In this document: positions 35,387 to 42,021 of the stretch, one piece after another
How the letters are laid out: each line of letters opens with the position of its first letter
Position numbering within the stretch: the stretch's first letter is position 1
Assembly: GCA_029262735.1 (NCBI GenBank)
Contig: JAJCYY010000043.1
Span: 1-42,021, forward strand
Source of the DNA: Chloroflexota bacterium
GTDB lineage: Bacteria > Chloroflexota > Dehalococcoidia > Lucifugimonadales > Lucifugimonadaceae
Length of the DNA stretch: 42,021 bases
Direction of reading: 5' to 3'
Notes under the pieces: generated by a model
Seen by the model: only the letters and a program-made list of their open reading frames with translations
Told to the model about the DNA's origin: nothing
The model's database searches: none
Position numbers and translations under genes: made by a program

Positions 35387-36778
35387 TCAGAGGAGCGGCA
35401 GTTGGCGCTCGGAGTGTTGGCGCGCAACGGTCATGCGGTAGATATGAATAAGCCCTTGCTGCTGACGTGCTCCGCGGGGAGTGCCGTTTGCTCCCTTTGC
35501 GACCAGCAGGCGCGACGCCTCTCGAGTGATGCTGTTTGAAGCGAGGAGTGGATGTTCATCGAACAGGCACTTGGTGCGGTCGGTAAGAGTTCGGTTCCAG
35601 CTCACCGGCACCTGCCTGTTCCCCACAAGCGCGTGCACGGACGGAAGGAGGTGATTGACGACGATGTCCCTGGCTCTCGACCTGCCCAGTAGAGCGTTTC
35701 GGCCCCGCTCTGACGGGACGATGAAAATCGACGCAAGGTCGCTTGCCGTGACTGCGGTCGCAACGGCGTTTACGAAGGTGCTCTCCGGACCGCCGGACTT
35801 GAACCATCTCAAGGCCCATGCAGCTGCGGCGCGGATTCGCACTCGGGGATGGTTGGCAGGCCGTCCGTGGCGCGCTCTCCACTCAGCTGTTTTTCCCGCC
35901 AGACGGGGCGCTCCGGCTGGCTTTGGGCCGAATCCGCCCGCCCACAGGAACAGATCGGTGAGCAGAGACTCCTTCGACGCATAATCTTCTTGTCCGACCA
36001 GTACGTCCCCAGCGGACACGTCTCTTGCCATTGACTCCCCGGTAGCTGACCGCCCGGACAGATAGTTGGAAACGGTCTTCCAGTCGAGACGGGACGCAAG
36101 CTGCCGAAATCCCTTCTTGTTTCCCGGGTAACCCAGGCACTCCAGGGCACCCTCCCACAGCGCCTGGTCGGCTCCGTCACAAGCGATCTGCATGGCGCAG
36201 CCGTGAGACCTGTTCCTGAACCACTCGTCTCCTGCAGCGTCCATGTCGAGCATTGGCAGCGGCACAGGAGACACGACCGGCAGTTCCCGCTCGATCGCAG
36301 TTGAACGATCGCCCACGTCCGGGTCGAGTCGGGCGGCATCATCCTGAAGATACTCTCGCCTCAGAACCAGCAGCGGGATGCGCCTTCCGGACTGGGTCTC
36401 GACAGGAGGACCGTTCTCTTCTCTGTTCTCTTCTCCGTACTCTTCGAGCACGACGTGCATGGCGACACCGTTGTACGCACTGTCAGTTCCGTGGCCGTGG
36501 CTATGCCAATCGGCGGACCGGACATGGATCTCTACGTGTCCGTGGATGCGAACTCCATCATCCCGCTCCAGAATCGCATCTCTGAAGTCAGGCCCTGCGC
36601 CGTCTGCCGGCCTGCCAGGGTAGATCACTCTGTACCGGTGCCCGTCACGGCCGGATATGTCCGCAGAGGCCGCTCCGGATCTTCGCCACGCCGAATGAAG
36701 CAGGGCTTCAGGAATATTCTTTGCCGTTCTTGCGAGTGGAGGGCGCCTCTCACGAACTGTCCTGGACAGCCCTGGCAT
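35387..36778 (-). CDS. DUF2851 family protein
   Basis: 463-residue cytosolic protein of the DUF2851 family, function unknown. The family N-terminus is clear: ALLHSAWRR, then GPDFRDAILERDDG, HGHVEIHVRSADWHSHGH, DSAYNGVAMHVVLEE, with conserved acidic and His residues in a nuclease-like arrangement. The start is taken as the ATG at 36778; the frame remains open upstream to 36964 but that part lacks conservation. It follows the aldolase gene on the same strand and precedes the PH-domain gene. Confidence 0.85.
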   Translation of the reverse strand: MPGLSRTVRERRPPLARTAKNIPEALLHSAWRRSGAASADISGRDGHRYRVIYPGRPADGAGPDFRDAILERDDGVRIHGHVEIHVRSADWHSHGHGTDSAYNGVAMHVVLEEYGEENREENGPPVETQSGRRIPLLVLRREYLQDDAARLDPDVGDRSTAIERELPVVSPVPLPMLDMDAAGDEWFRNRSHGCAMQIACDGADQALWEGALECLGYPGNKKGFRQLASRLDWKTVSNYLSGRSATGESMARDVSAGDVLVGQEDYASKESLLTDLFLWAGGFGPKPAGAPRLAGKTAEWRARHGRPANHPRVRIRAAAAWALRWFKSGGPESTFVNAVATAVTASDLASIFIVPSERGRNALLGRSRARDIVVNHLLPSVHALVGNRQVPVSWNRTLTDRTKCLFDEHPLLASNSITREASRLLVAKGANGTPRGARQQQGLIHIYRMTVARQHSERQLPLL

Positions 36779-36977
36779 ACCCGTTTCACCGATCTGACTT
36801 CTCAGCAGGCCGTTGCTGTTACATCGGTGCCAGTTGCGGTTCTGGATCGGCAATCGCTCGCGATGCTGCAGCACCCCGCGTGTGCCGGGCCTCAGATCGT
36901 ATTCTGCAACTGCCTCGCTCAACTGAATCTCTTTTCGCACCGGCGCGCCATGTCGCAGCCCCAAAAAGACCCGTTCC

Positions 36978-37730
36978 CTAGCTACTCACCTTGTCGCCGC
37001 GGTGGTTGGCCACGAACTCCCGCGCGACGCTCATCATCAGTTCTGCCGCTCCGGTGCCGGTCGAGATGTCGCCACCTGCGGTCTTGCCTGCCGCTCGTGC
37101 CCGCTTCTCGACATCAAGCGTGGCCGCAATGCGATCAGGGTGATCCGGCTGGCCGGGGAGCCCGAGCGAGGCGGCGAAGTCGTGCGGGCCGCCAGTAACT
37201 CCCGTCAGTCCTTTGACCGCAAGAATGTCATCGAGGTTGTCCCATGCCTGCTTCGACTCGATCTGCGCGACAACGATCATGTTAGCGTTCGACCACTCGG
37301 CAAATCCCAGCTTTCCACCGTGAGCCTCGTCCAGCTTTGCCTGATCGTTGAACTCTGTGCCGCGTCCGCCGCCCCACGACCGTTTACCGGCCGGCGGAAA
37401 CAGGCATGCGTCCGCCAGCGCCTGGGCCTCGGCGCCGGTGTTGATGTGCGGACCCGTGACGCCCTGGATTCCGCGGTCAAGATAGAGGTTGATCTGGTAG
37501 GCCGCGTTGTCGGGGACTCGGGCGGTCACAGACATGCCGTAGCCGTTGGCGACGCGGCAGAGATCGTCTATCGCCTGTTCATGGAAGTATCCGTGTTCTC
37601 CGTCAAGGTTGATGGCTTCGAAGCCCACGTGCGCCGCCATCTCGACAAGCTGTACGGACGGAAATGTCAGTGCGAACACCAGCCCCTTCCGGCCCTCTCG
37701 GTTCGCCTTCAGAATAGTATTTTCAATCAT
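36978..37730 (-). CDS. HpcH/HpaI aldolase family protein
   Basis: 250-residue TIM-barrel class II pyruvate aldolase. Family residues: INLDGEHGYFHEQ (Glu/His region), TARVPDN with the carbonyl-binding Arg, IQGVTGPHINT, the metal ligand Glu in AQIESKQAWDN, and GPHDFAASLG. Such enzymes cleave 2-keto-3-deoxy sugar acids or 4-hydroxy-2-oxo acids to pyruvate and an aldehyde. Position beside a sugar-acid dehydratase-like enolase suggests it splits the 2-keto-3-deoxy product; that link is inference. Ribosome site weak (AAGGGA at long spacing). Confidence 0.9.
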   Translation of the reverse strand: MIENTILKANREGRKGLVFALTFPSVQLVEMAAHVGFEAINLDGEHGYFHEQAIDDLCRVANGYGMSVTARVPDNAAYQINLYLDRGIQGVTGPHINTGAEAQALADACLFPPAGKRSWGGGRGTEFNDQAKLDEAHGGKLGFAEWSNANMIVVAQIESKQAWDNLDDILAVKGLTGVTGGPHDFAASLGLPGQPDHPDRIAATLDVEKRARAAGKTAGGDISTGTGAAELMMSVAREFVANHRGDKVSS

Positions 37731-37860
37731 TTTTTGTTTTTATCCCTTGGTCCTGATGGTCTGAGTGATGGTGGGTTTCGACGTACAAATAAGCTGAATC
37801 AGGTTGATGACCGATGCGAGTGTAGCTTGCACGAGCCACCAGAGATTCAGAAATCGTAGG

Positions 37861-38298
37861 CTATCCGTTGCGTTCCAGTACCACCACCGGAATTTCCCGC
37901 TCGGTCTTCGTCTGGTACTCATCGTACGCGGGCCAGATAGCTGTCATTACGGGCCAGATCCGCGCCTTGTCTCCCGGCCCCGCAGTGGTCGCAGTTGCAG
38001 TGAACTTTTCACCCCCAACCTGTACCTCAACTGCGGGGTTAGCAGACAGGTTCAGGTACCAGGCAGGATGCGCTACGTGTCCACCTTTCGAGGCGACGAC
38101 AACGTAGCGGTTACTGTCCCTGCCATATATCAGAGCGGTCCTGCGCATCTTTCCAGGACTGCGGCCGGTGGTCGTGAGTAAGAGAGTTGGCACGCCCTTC
38201 CACTCGTGGCCGTCCTCGCCGTTGGTAGCAACATAGCTCTTGATGTGCTCAGCAACCCAGTCGGCCGGGTTGTCATGTATCTCGACGTTACCGTTCAT
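37861..38298 (-). CDS. Deazaflavin (F420)-dependent nitroreductase family protein
   Basis: 145-residue Ddn-like split-barrel protein. Characteristic pieces: GHEWKGVPTLLLTTTGRSPG, RRTALIYGRDSNRYVVVASKGG, HPAWYLNLSANPAVEVQVGG, IWPAYDEYQTKTEREIPVV. The family uses reduced F420 as hydride donor on quinones or nitro compounds; the real substrate is unknown. Its presence implies that the organism makes F420. It lies between the aldolase and the enolase on the same strand, with 74 and 130 bp spacers. Confidence 0.93.
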   Translation of the reverse strand: MNGNVEIHDNPADWVAEHIKSYVATNGEDGHEWKGVPTLLLTTTGRSPGKMRRTALIYGRDSNRYVVVASKGGHVAHPAWYLNLSANPAVEVQVGGEKFTATATTAGPGDKARIWPVMTAIWPAYDEYQTKTEREIPVVVLERNG

Positions 38299-38372
38299 AG
38301 TGCATCACTCCAATTGCAATTCCGCTTAGCCACGGATCCCGCTACTGCTCGCGTCAACCGTCAGCAGCGCTG

Positions 38373-39530
38373 TCAAATTCCCTTCACGCTCCCGCCCCGT
38401 GCGTGCGCCCTCTCCAGCGGCGGGTGCGCTGCGATCTCGTCTTCGTTTAGCTCCAACCCCAGTCCCGGCTCGTCGCCAAGCATCACGTAGCCGTCTTCCT
38501 GTCTTGTGAAGCCCCGGCACACGGAAAAATAGTGCTCCGTGTAGAACTCGGCGTGGTACTCCTGTATCTCAAAATTGATGATCGACGCATCGAGGTGCAT
38601 CTCGGCCGTCGCACCCACCGGAGAGCAGACGTTGTGCGGTGCCATTGTGATGTGCTTCGACTCGGCAATGATGGCGATCTTCTTGAGCTCCGTGATGCCA
38701 CCGGCATTCGCAATGTCGGGCTGTAACACGTCAGCTGCATGCCGCTCGATGATCTCGGCGAACGGGAATTTTGTGTAGAGCCGCTCGCCGGTTGCGATAG
38801 GAATGTTCACCTTCCGCCGCACCTCGAGAAGCTCAGAGACCCGCTCCTCTGAGACCGGCTCTTCATAGAAAAGCGGCCTGTACGGCTCCATGCGCTTGCC
38901 AAGTTGGATGGCGTTCATCACGTCGAACTTCGCATGCGCCTCGACGAGGATATCGACTTCCGGCCCCACTGCCTGTCGCACCGCAGCGACGCGATCTTCG
39001 GCCAGCTGTGCCTCGGCCAGCGAAATCTTGTAGTAGTTGCGCTGGCCAAACGGATCAAACTTCAAAGCGGTGTAACCCATGTCCACCACCTTCTTCGCTT
39101 CGTCGGCGTTCTGTTGCGGCGTGCCGGGGTTCGTATACCAGCCGTTGGCATAGACGCGGATCTTCTTGCGGTGCGCTCCTCCGAGCAACTGGTAGACCGG
39201 CCTGCCGAGGATCTTGCCCTTCAGGTCCCACAGCGCGATGTCTAACCCCGATATCGCCGTCGTTGCCAGCCTGCCGCCGCGGGCGTGAGGGTCCTGGTAC
39301 AGGGTTGTCCACAGCACCTCAGAGTCGAGCGGGTCCTTGCCTTTCAGGTACTTTTCGGTCCACGCCGTGATCAGCCCCTTGACCAGCTCCTCGTCCTCCA
39401 TAGGGCTGGCATCGCCCAGTCCGAAGACGTTCGGGTCATCGGTGTTGAGTTTTACCAGGAGCCAGTTTCGCTGGGCGTTGTGGTGCTGTGCAGAGAACTG
39501 CCTGAACTCGACGCTCGTGATAGCCGGCAT
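38373..39530 (-). CDS. Enolase superfamily sugar-acid dehydratase (galactonate/gluconate dehydratase-like)
   Basis: 385-residue mandelate racemase/muconate lactonizing enzyme. The N-terminal capping domain is followed by a barrel with metal ligands and acid-base residues: LVEAHAKF (Glu and His in place of the DxH of GalD), YEEPVSEE, TGERLYTKFPF, and the catalytic His in APHNVCSPVG. This is the pattern of D-galactonate and related dehydratases, which turn an aldonic acid into a 2-keto-3-deoxy acid. The final substrate cannot be read. Conservation is full length. It is divergent from the metallophosphoesterase and probably starts a minus-strand run with the nitroreductase and aldolase. Confidence 0.92.
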   Translation of the reverse strand: MPAITSVEFRQFSAQHHNAQRNWLLVKLNTDDPNVFGLGDASPMEDEELVKGLITAWTEKYLKGKDPLDSEVLWTTLYQDPHARGGRLATTAISGLDIALWDLKGKILGRPVYQLLGGAHRKKIRVYANGWYTNPGTPQQNADEAKKVVDMGYTALKFDPFGQRNYYKISLAEAQLAEDRVAAVRQAVGPEVDILVEAHAKFDVMNAIQLGKRMEPYRPLFYEEPVSEERVSELLEVRRKVNIPIATGERLYTKFPFAEIIERHAADVLQPDIANAGGITELKKIAIIAESKHITMAPHNVCSPVGATAEMHLDASIINFEIQEYHAEFYTEHYFSVCRGFTRQEDGYVMLGDEPGLGLELNEDEIAAHPPLERAHARGGSVKGI

Positions 39531-39630
39531 GCCTGCTCCTGTTTGAGTGCTTCGACGGGTGTAGTCTTCGCAAAGTTCGCGGTGAGATACGGAGCACGGT
39601 GCCGCAGCGCGTGCAGTCCGCTCCGGCGGC

Positions 39631-39659
39631 AGTATACGCCGCCTACGCAGCGTCGATAA
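39631..39659 (-). promoter_or_regulatory. Candidate promoter of the enolase-superfamily gene
   Basis: On the minus strand TATACT (39631-39636, 5 of 6) sits 17 nt after TTATCG (39654-39659, 3 of 6). The -10 lies inside a GGCGGC/GCCGCC inverted repeat (39625-39643). Tentative, based on consensus match alone. Confidence 0.3.
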
Positions 39660-39736
39660 CCGGCTAGAATCAGCGGTGCTGTCGAACGATTCTCAAACGT
39701 GGCTGAAGCAAAGCCATTCGCGAACGGGGACCACAT

Positions 39737-40813
39737 ATGACCTCTCAGAAAGACAGGCCGCGCCTGATGCGCCTGTGGGCGGTTTCGGACGCCCATGTCG
39801 GGACCGATATCCGTTTTGGCCGCCGCAGCCTTGCCGAGGCGATAGAGCAGTCGGAAAATGCCAGCGGCGGTTTCGAATGGGACCTTGCGGTGAATCTTGG
39901 CGATTTCTCGGGCAACCAAACACCGCCTGACGACGAAGAGGGACGGCTCGTGGTCGATCAATACTCAGCCGTGAAAAAGCATCGCCGCGAAGATTTTTAC
40001 GACGTCATCGGGAATCACGATTCGTCGCGCGGAGACGAGCCTCTGCAGTGGTGGTTCCGCAAGTGGCTAGACCCGACCGGTGAGAACGCTGAGCACTCCG
40101 GCGTCGACAATACCCGGCGGCGCTATCCGGTCTCTGGAAACTGGGAACACTACTCGTTCGAGGTCGGAAACATCCTCTTCCTAATGATGGCCGACAGGAA
40201 CGACTTCCCGCCGCCTATCGGGCGTGGCGAGCGAGGCGGCTATCCCGCGGGCGCCATCTCGGGCGAGACCTTCGACTGGTGGAAAGACCAGGTGGAGGCG
40301 AACCGCGACCGAATAGTTATCTCCGGCCATCACCACATGATCAAGGAGACGACGGTTGCTTCGGGTCTCAACGAAGGTTGCGACCTGGGCTATCACGGGC
40401 GCATGGCAGACGGCGCGCCGCAGGGTTCATCGTTCATCTACTTCGTCGACGGCGAGCCCGATTCCGGCCGAATCGAAGGCGTGTTCGAAGACTCTGACAA
40501 GGCGACTGGTCGCCCGGCCATCGACCTGTGGCTCGGCGCTCACACCCACACTCACCCGGACGACCGAACCGGTGGAAGGTCTCATGTCGAGACGAAATGG
40601 GGCGTGAACTTCGTCAACGTTTCGGCTTTAACGCTGTATCACGGCGCCAAGAACTCGCTTCCGATGAGCCGATTGCTCACATTCACCGAAGGCTCCGACG
40701 AACTGCGGGTACAGTGCTACCTGCACACATCCCACTACGCCCCACAGGGATTCTACGCACCGTCGGAAAGAGTGCTGAAGCTGCGGCATCCGTTTGAGGG
40801 TCCGGCGAGCTAA
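39737..40813 (+). CDS. Calcineurin-like metallophosphoesterase
   Basis: 358-residue phosphoesterase with the five metal-ligand blocks: SDAHVG (Asp18, His20), LGDFSG (Asp56), IGNHDSS (Asn93, His94), SGHHHMI and GAHTHTHPD. No signal peptide or membrane segment. Start is ATG with GGGGA 6-7 nt upstream. It could act on phosphomonoesters or phosphodiesters; no specificity is evident. Transcribed away from the enolase gene and followed after 17 bp by the inverted-repeat element. Confidence 0.9.
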   Translation: MTSQKDRPRLMRLWAVSDAHVGTDIRFGRRSLAEAIEQSENASGGFEWDLAVNLGDFSGNQTPPDDEEGRLVVDQYSAVKKHRREDFYDVIGNHDSSRGDEPLQWWFRKWLDPTGENAEHSGVDNTRRRYPVSGNWEHYSFEVGNILFLMMADRNDFPPPIGRGERGGYPAGAISGETFDWWKDQVEANRDRIVISGHHHMIKETTVASGLNEGCDLGYHGRMADGAPQGSSFIYFVDGEPDSGRIEGVFEDSDKATGRPAIDLWLGAHTHTHPDDRTGGRSHVETKWGVNFVNVSALTLYHGAKNSLPMSRLLTFTEGSDELRVQCYLHTSHYAPQGFYAPSERVLKLRHPFEGPAS

Positions 40814-40830
40814 AACGAGATGCCAACGTT

Positions 40831-41006
40831 TCATCCCGACCGAAGCGAAGGGATCTTACTGGTGTAAGCAGAGCACTCCCGATTTCGAGAGCGAGTTAGC
40901 TTTCGTTGGCGCAAGCACCGCTGCTCTCTGCATAGCTCAAATTTCTGCGTGGTCTGCCGTCTAATGATGTGAGACAGGTAAAATTCCTCTGCTGCGGTCG
41001 GGATGA
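40831..41006. mobile_element. MITE-like inverted-repeat element
   Basis: A 176-bp non-coding segment with terminal inverted repeats: the left end TCATCCCGACCG... (40831-40864) matches the reverse complement of the right end (40973-41006) at 26 of 34 positions, 12 of them perfect at the tip. A second inner pair GCAGAG (40868-40873) / CTCTGC (40926-40931) gives a partly palindromic element. No transposase. Target duplication is not clear. Such short elements usually occur in many copies in one genome; I see no second copy in this window. The right end touches the beginning of the SDR frame. Confidence 0.7.
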
Positions 41007-41026
41007 CAACACAATCGAGGCTCTCC

Positions 41027-41818
41027 GTGAAATCGAACATAAAAGACCTGTTTGACCTCTCCGGCCGCACCGCAATCATCACCGGCGGCGGGACGCACCT
41101 CGGCACCGCAATGGCGATTGCCCTCGGGCAGCTTGGAGCCGCCGTATACATCGCATCGCGCCGCGCCGAACTATGTGAAACGGTCGCCGACGACCTCCGG
41201 GCACAGGGCATCGACGCGACCGGACTTGGCTGTGACGTCTCGGATGAGAAGCAGGTGGAGGCGCTTGTGCAGCGGGTCATGACTGATCACGACAGGCTCG
41301 ACGTCTTCATCTGCAACGCAGGCGGTTCCTTCACCACGTCGTATCCGCCGGATGGCAGCGTGAAGGAGTTTCGGGACACGCTGGAGATCAACCTGACCGG
41401 CACCTACATCTGCGGGCAGGCAGCAGGCAGGGCGATGATTCCTGCGAAGCGCGGCTCGATCATCACGCTTGGCTCCATAGGCGCAACACTCGCAATGGAT
41501 ATCCGCATCTACAACGAGAGGTTTAGTCGCTCCGGTCCGCCCTATCTCGCCGCAAAGGGCGGAATCCTGAACCTGACACGCGCCTTCGCCGCCGAATACG
41601 GTCAGCACGGCATAACGGTCAACTGCGTCAGCCCCGGCCAGATCCCAAAGGACACAACGGACGCCGAGCAGGTGGAGACGTTTCGCCAGATGAATGCCTT
41701 GCAGCGGACGGGATTGCCGGAAGACCTCGTCGGGACGGTGGCCCTACTCGCCTCGGACGCAGGGGCCTGGATCACCGGCCAGGAGATAGTCGTCGATGGC
41801 GGCTGGTCGATCTGGTAG
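41027..41818 (+). CDS. Short-chain dehydrogenase/reductase (SDR)
   Basis: 263-residue classical SDR with NAD(P)-binding TGGGTHLG (residues 19-26), CNAGG, the catalytic Ser in GSIGA, YLAAKGG (Tyr and Lys), and GQEIVVDGGWSIW at the end. The TGGGxxLG variant and the overall sequence resemble gluconate 5-dehydrogenase/2-deoxy-gluconate 3-dehydrogenase-like enzymes. Start is GTG at 41027 with GAGG 6 nt upstream; an ATG at 41003 lies inside the right terminal repeat of the MITE-like element and adds 8 residues unlike the family. Together with the neighbouring dehydratases it suggests sugar-acid oxidation. Confidence 0.9.
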   Translation: MKSNIKDLFDLSGRTAIITGGGTHLGTAMAIALGQLGAAVYIASRRAELCETVADDLRAQGIDATGLGCDVSDEKQVEALVQRVMTDHDRLDVFICNAGGSFTTSYPPDGSVKEFRDTLEINLTGTYICGQAAGRAMIPAKRGSIITLGSIGATLAMDIRIYNERFSRSGPPYLAAKGGILNLTRAFAAEYGQHGITVNCVSPGQIPKDTTDAEQVETFRQMNALQRTGLPEDLVGTVALLASDAGAWITGQEIVVDGGWSIW

Positions 41819-41835
41819 CGCGGGTGCTTGAACGC

Positions 41836-42021
41836 CTACTGATCAATAACACTGCCGTCTGCGTGCAGTCTCGTCACCACCTCGCGCGGAACCTCCGGGC
41901 ACTTTTCAATGGCGTCGTCCTTCAGTTCCAGCCCGATGCCGGGCGCGTCCGAAATCACCAGGTAGCCGTTGCCGTCGTGCTGGGCGATCCCGCTCACCAT
42001 GTCTGACTTTGGCGGGTACTC
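41836..42021 (-). CDS. Enolase superfamily protein, C-terminal end (partial)
   Basis: The last 61 residues of a minus-strand gene entering the window at its right edge. DGNGYLVISDAPGIGLELKDD is the characteristic C-terminal region of mandelate racemase/galactonate dehydratase-like proteins and matches in style the equivalent region of the complete enolase gene (DGYVMLGDEPGLGLELNED). It ends 17 bp from the convergent SDR gene. A second enolase-superfamily dehydratase close to the first is consistent with paralogue expansion. Confidence 0.85.
   Translation of the reverse strand, partial: EYPPKSDMVSGIAQHDGNGYLVISDAPGIGLELKDDAIEKCPEVPREVVTRLHADGSVIDQ

Overview
The window is GC-rich bacterial chromosome, almost fully coding, with about 37 protein genes and no rRNA, tRNA, CRISPR array, prophage or complete insertion sequence that I can recognise. 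The gene set points to a free-living aerobic, probably marine member of the Chloroflexota, most likely the Dehalococcoidia/SAR202 lineage. The signs are several lipoproteins with Thr/Ser/Pro-rich linkers, a sortase, an F420-type nitroreductase, heme A synthesis (aerobic respiration), two enolase-superfamily sugar-acid dehydratases close together, and frequent TTG starts. This placement is inference; no marker comparison was possible.

Layout. 1-301 has no gene. 302-2643 (minus) carries pgpA and an operon rsmD-coaD-coiled-coil protein that ends at a strong terminator. lysS-serS run forward (2993-5869) and meet a flavin oxidoreductase tail to tail. 7077-13854 (minus) is a tight operon ligA - unknown protein - pth - secreted metalloprotease lipoprotein, in which each gene starts within a few bases of the previous stop. 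A divergent DUF1015 gene follows. 15420-26891 is a long minus-strand run: ftsH, a metallo-beta-lactamase-fold hydrolase, a CPBP membrane protease, trpA, aroH, aroF, ribF, tyrS, a PLP aminotransferase and a two-domain thioredoxin-fold lipoprotein. 27243-28495 (plus) is the infC-rpmI-rplT translation operon with a clear promoter and a structured leader. 28511-32832 (minus) holds an alpha/beta hydrolase, ctaB, ctaA, a sortase and a small zinc ribbon. tsaD is on the plus strand. 34054-39530 (minus) holds a Pro-rich PH-domain membrane protein, a DUF2851 protein, an HpcH/HpaI aldolase, an F420-type nitroreductase and a galactonate-dehydratase-like enolase. A metallophosphoesterase and an SDR (plus) surround a small inverted-repeat element. 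The window ends in the C-terminus of a second enolase-superfamily enzyme. The aldolase, dehydratases and SDR look like sugar-acid catabolism.

The most notable observation is the lipoprotein at 15420-16748. Its reading frame is interrupted by a single TGA exactly where the peroxidatic cysteine of a peroxiredoxin-like CxxC motif belongs. The same frame continues for 111 more codons of conserved domain, and a compact stem-loop with GGU in its loop starts 13 nt after the TGA. I read it as a selenoprotein (U-x-x-C) with a bacterial SECIS. Also notable are infC starting at a rare AUA codon and a 176-bp MITE-like element whose right terminal repeat abuts the SDR gene.
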